64,000 nucleotides of DNA, taken from the NCBI GenBank assembly GCA_010093605.1, contig MU004195.1, forward strand, positions 1,135,736 to 1,199,735. The letters run 5' to 3'. Shown here in pieces: positions 61,112-64,000 of this stretch (position 1 is the stretch's first letter; each line of letters opens with the position of its first letter). The DNA comes from Lophium mytilinum. Taxonomy: Eukaryota > Ascomycota > Dothideomycetes > Mytilinidiales > Mytilinidiaceae. A program made the position numbers and the translations under genes. The notes beneath the pieces were generated by a model that saw only the letters and a program-made list of their open reading frames with translations, ran no database searches and was not told the DNA's origin.

Positions 61112-61640
61112 CGTTAGTTTGGAGGATAGCTGATATAGAATCAGAAGAAACAGGACAGAAAAACACCTCCCAAATTACACCGCGTGCACGTAATATTTGC
61201 GGCATTGGTGGACCCAGCCAGGCGCTCCCGGCCTATCTGAATTTGAAAATCACGGATGTTACGTTCTAGAAGGCACAAATCAGACCCAGTAGGCTTCAAT
61301 TTTGAAGGAAGACCGATTTCGAGGCCAGAGCAATAGGCATGTGAAAACACCCCCTAAATCATACCACAAGTACATCAGTTTTGGGGGCTTAAGAAACCCA
61401 GCGAACCGCCCCTGGTCTATTGAAATTTCAAAACTGTAGATGTCACCTTCTGCAACGTTTGAATTAGATCCCCTACGGCTTCATATTGGAGGAGTGCTGA
61501 TATCGAAGCTAGAACAATAGGAACGTGAAACGCCCCCCAAATCACGCGACATGCACATCAGTTTTGGGGGCCTAGGAAACCCGGCGAGACGCTCCTGGCC
61601 TATTCGAATCTCAAAATCATGGGTGTCATACATCTAGAGA
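61112..61640. repeat. Three-copy degenerate tandem repeat, ~185 bp
   Basis: Copies start near 61112, 61295 and 61481. Shared phrases include CACCTCCCAAATTACACC, CACCCCCTAAATCATACC and GCCCCCCAAATCACGCG, then CATCAGTTTTGGGGGC in copies 2 and 3, and a GCxCCTGGxCTATT block followed by AATxTxAAAA. Spacing is 183-186 bp. No open frame spans the copies. Confidence 0.8.
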
Positions 61641-61642
61641 CA

Positions 61643-63728
61643 CTACAGCTTATGACACAATGACTCTACCAGCGTAGATTTGTTTATCGCCTGGGTGGAG
61701 CGCGGCACGTCGTTGCTAGGATTCTGTGTGAAGAAGGAAGACGGCTTCAGACTAATCGACATCATCTCCTGAGGCATGACCGGAAAGTCTAAATCATCGA
61801 GCAGTCAGTATTTATCGGAATACAGCAGCACAGATAGCGCAAGGAAGAACCTACCTTCTGGTCTCGGCACATGTGTCAATCCGAATGAGTGCCAAAGCAC
61901 CACATCCGTGTTCTTCACATCATCGTCTCGCGTGGCCCAAACACCCAGCCCAGTATCGACTCTGCTTTGATTCGTGAACTCGCCTGCAGCATACAGCTCG
62001 TCCTCCTGGTACTTTGTAACCCAGATTGGCTTGGACGCGAAGAGTGCGCGTTTCGCGTTGAAAGTGTTCGGCTTCATGATCATCATCTGCGAGGGCATGG
62101 CGTGCAGCTTGTAGGCTACTGGCTTGCCTGAGACTTCATTGAGGATGGACGGATTCTGGATTTTGTACACGCGGGTTTTTTCGACGTCGAGGGTGTAGCC
62201 GCCGGCCTTGGTGATAGTTGTCTCTGCAACCTTGAACGCACATCCGAAAGGGTCTTCATCCTCGGGACCGGCGGGTACATGATCTTCGTAGATGACGGTG
62301 TTGTCATGACCATCAATGGCCGGGTCAACGCGGATGTTAAACAGATGTTGATGGTTTGCTGCCATCACGCCCGGTGCGACGTTCGTGCCCCATGGAACTT
62401 TGGTCCCTTTCCGAATCGGCATGGTACTAACAATTCCAGTGGCCCTGAGCTCAAAATGGATGGCCGCAGCCTGGTCGAGTATGAAGGCGAAGATGTACTC
62501 GTAATTCGCTACAGTCGCTGTGCATTGGACAACTAACTGACGATTCCGGACGACAGAAGTGGTGCCGGTCCGGAAGTTAGTGTGTTTCCAGCCAATGCCA
62601 GCATCAACTTCATGCATGCACACTACGTTGGGCATGGCAACAACATTACCGTCTGCGGCGGTGCGATAGCCGTCGAAATATTTGATGCTTCCGAGACAAT
62701 CGCAGCCGAGTTTCAACGAGTTCGACATCATCCCGAGCCCAGCGTCACCGAGGTCGAAAGCTTGTTTGCGGTGGTATGGGGTCCGTGGATCACCGTAAGG
62801 GACTGTCATCTCGCTGAAAGATAAGCGGTAGAACGTGTTTCGGCCGTCATATGTGACGTTCTGGAGAACAGGACCTTCTCGCATCGTCCAACCAAGGTTG
62901 AACTTCCATTTCTGCCAGCTGACATTCCTGCCGTCCACTTCAAATGAGGGCCCTTGGGGTTGCTGCACCTGAAGAGGTTTGAGATCGGTCCGGAAAGGGT
63001 CTTTCAGTAGATTTGCTGAATATTCAACCGCATTCACGGGTTCCCACGGCCTGGTGGTTTCGGCTTCAGTTCCGTCGCCCAAAGGTAAGTGATCTATCCA
63101 GAGCAGCTCTTTAGTGATGGCATCGAATACAGGTGAGAAGGGGGCGGGCAAGGAATAGTGATTCGCCTCGGGGTCATCGTTGAGAACAATGTACACATAG
63201 CACTGGAAGAGCCGCCGACGCTCAGCAGAATCGTCGGTGCCGTATGCCCAAGGGTCATTCACTATGCGAGCTCTGTGCGATGATTAGCTCACATATCCTT
63301 TTTCTTCTTGAACATCAATCGTACCCTTTTGGAAGCTTCAATAGCTCGATCTCCTTGAGTACGTCCGGATGAGTGTTACATGCATGTTCGACCTCGGTCC
63401 ACTCATCGAAATCTACGGGTCCTTGTATGTTTTCAAGACTCGTGACAGTCTCAACTTTCCCGGCGGTAACATCGACGCGGGCCTTGTAAAGAAGGTACGG
63501 ATCCGATAGATGGAAGTAGACTCGAGCACGTCGGGGCGGAGCGGGAGGCAACGCCCTCCCGAGTCGTTCGGCCTCTAGGTACGGGATAACCTCTGCCTTG
63601 GGACAGTCGTATATATCGACGAGCTTGAAGCGGAGCTTCTGGTCTGAGTACTGAGCGCGCAGGACCTCTACAGCTCTACTAATCTCCGCCGGAGAAATTA
63701 GGTCCAGAGGGTGTTTGGTGGGTGCCAT
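61643..63728 (-). CDS. Copper amine oxidase (topaquinone enzyme)
   Basis: Oxidises primary amines to aldehydes, giving ammonia and hydrogen peroxide. Exons on the minus strand are 63325-63728, 61855-63272 and 61643-61788 (junction phases 2 and 1), giving 655 residues. Tyr392 in TATVANYEYIFAF is the topaquinone precursor. His442 and His444 (NHQHLF) with His602 (SFGLTHVPRPEDFPVMP, completed by splicing) are the copper ligands. AFDLGDAGLGMMSNSLKLGC carries the catalytic-base region. DPWAYG at the exon 1-2 join is also a family mark. There is no signal peptide. The C-terminus ends HKL, resembling but not matching the canonical peroxisomal SKL, so peroxisomal targeting is possible. An APC permease lies next to it on the same strand. 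Confidence 0.95.
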
Positions 63729-64000
63729 TGTGACAAAGAATGTGAGTGAACGCAGGAAAGTGCTGAATCGAGCGCACCGGAAAAGACGAAAGGTTTGATA
63801 AAAGCTGAAATCGTGGTAGAAGGTTGCGGAAATTTGGTTTTATAGCGTTTCCAAACAGTTTGTGCTTAAGGAACCGCGTCCTACTTCCTTCTCCAGGTTA
63901 ACCTGATGGCCGTACCCGGGCAGCTCGGAGTACCCATAGTCTCGCGACAAGGGCGGTTAAGGATACATAATACTCATGACCCATTCAAAAGATTGATGTC
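63729..64000 (-). promoter_or_regulatory. Upstream region of amine oxidase gene
   Basis: Contains the 5' flank of the oxidase gene. No other feature was recognised up to the window edge. Confidence 0.35.

Larger units (their letters stand above)
60397..61642. other. Intergenic region with two tandem-repeat families
   Basis: Contains the permease 5' region, the duplicated segment near 60.7-61.0 kb and the three-copy array at 61.1-61.64 kb, which reaches almost to the stop codon of the amine oxidase gene. No coding frame. Confidence 0.5.

Overview
The window is from a filamentous ascomycete nuclear genome (Pezizomycotina). Genes carry short GT-AG introns of about 45-150 nt, there are two HET-domain heterokaryon-incompatibility genes, and several families are fungus-specific (F-box-like proteins, putative cyclase, Asp-zincin protease, peroxisomal-type copper amine oxidase). 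A Dothideomycete is a reasonable guess, but nothing in the window proves it. No tRNA, rRNA, CRISPR or autonomous transposon was found.

Layout. 0-3.3 kb: the 5' end of a small secreted protein cut by the window edge, then a lineage-specific acidic protein. 3.3-11.2 kb: a gene-free block whose right part (about 8.9-11.2 kb) is an old tandem array with a period near 48 bp, grouped into triplets of about 142 bp; its left part keeps only traces of the same motif. 11.2-18.7 kb: conserved housekeeping genes (cytochrome c oxidase subunit 5, GAPDH, RNase H2 catalytic subunit) plus a small Cys-rich hypothetical. 19-27 kb: an F-box-like protein, an eight-exon putative cyclase and a large HET protein. 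27-36 kb: a MITE-like inverted repeat, an acidic Ser-rich protein, a DHA1-type MFS transporter and a second HET protein with freshly duplicated internal repeats. 36-48 kb: a conserved low-complexity protein, gamma-tubulin complex component 2, a membrane-anchored acyl-CoA-binding protein, an isochorismatase-fold hydrolase, a protein joining a STAND-type N-terminal region, TPR-like helices and a Ran-binding domain, and an F-box protein. 48-64 kb: two tandem F-box-like paralogues, a secreted Asp-zincin protease, a secreted Cys-rich protein, an NmrA-like oxidoreductase, an amino acid/choline-type permease and a copper amine oxidase, the last two separated by two short tandem-repeat families.

Exon structures were rebuilt by hand from splice sites and reading-frame phase. 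Most multi-exon models close perfectly (total length a multiple of three, family motifs restored across junctions). Starts were placed at ATG codons even where the open frame runs further upstream.

There is no metabolic gene cluster spanning the window. The clearest functional pairing is the amine permease next to the amine oxidase (uptake and oxidation of amines as a nitrogen source). The accessory parts are dominated by non-self recognition (HET, STAND-like) and secreted proteins. The most unusual observations are the STAND-like/TPR/RanBD fusion, the higher-order 48-bp array, and the recent in-frame duplications in the second HET gene.
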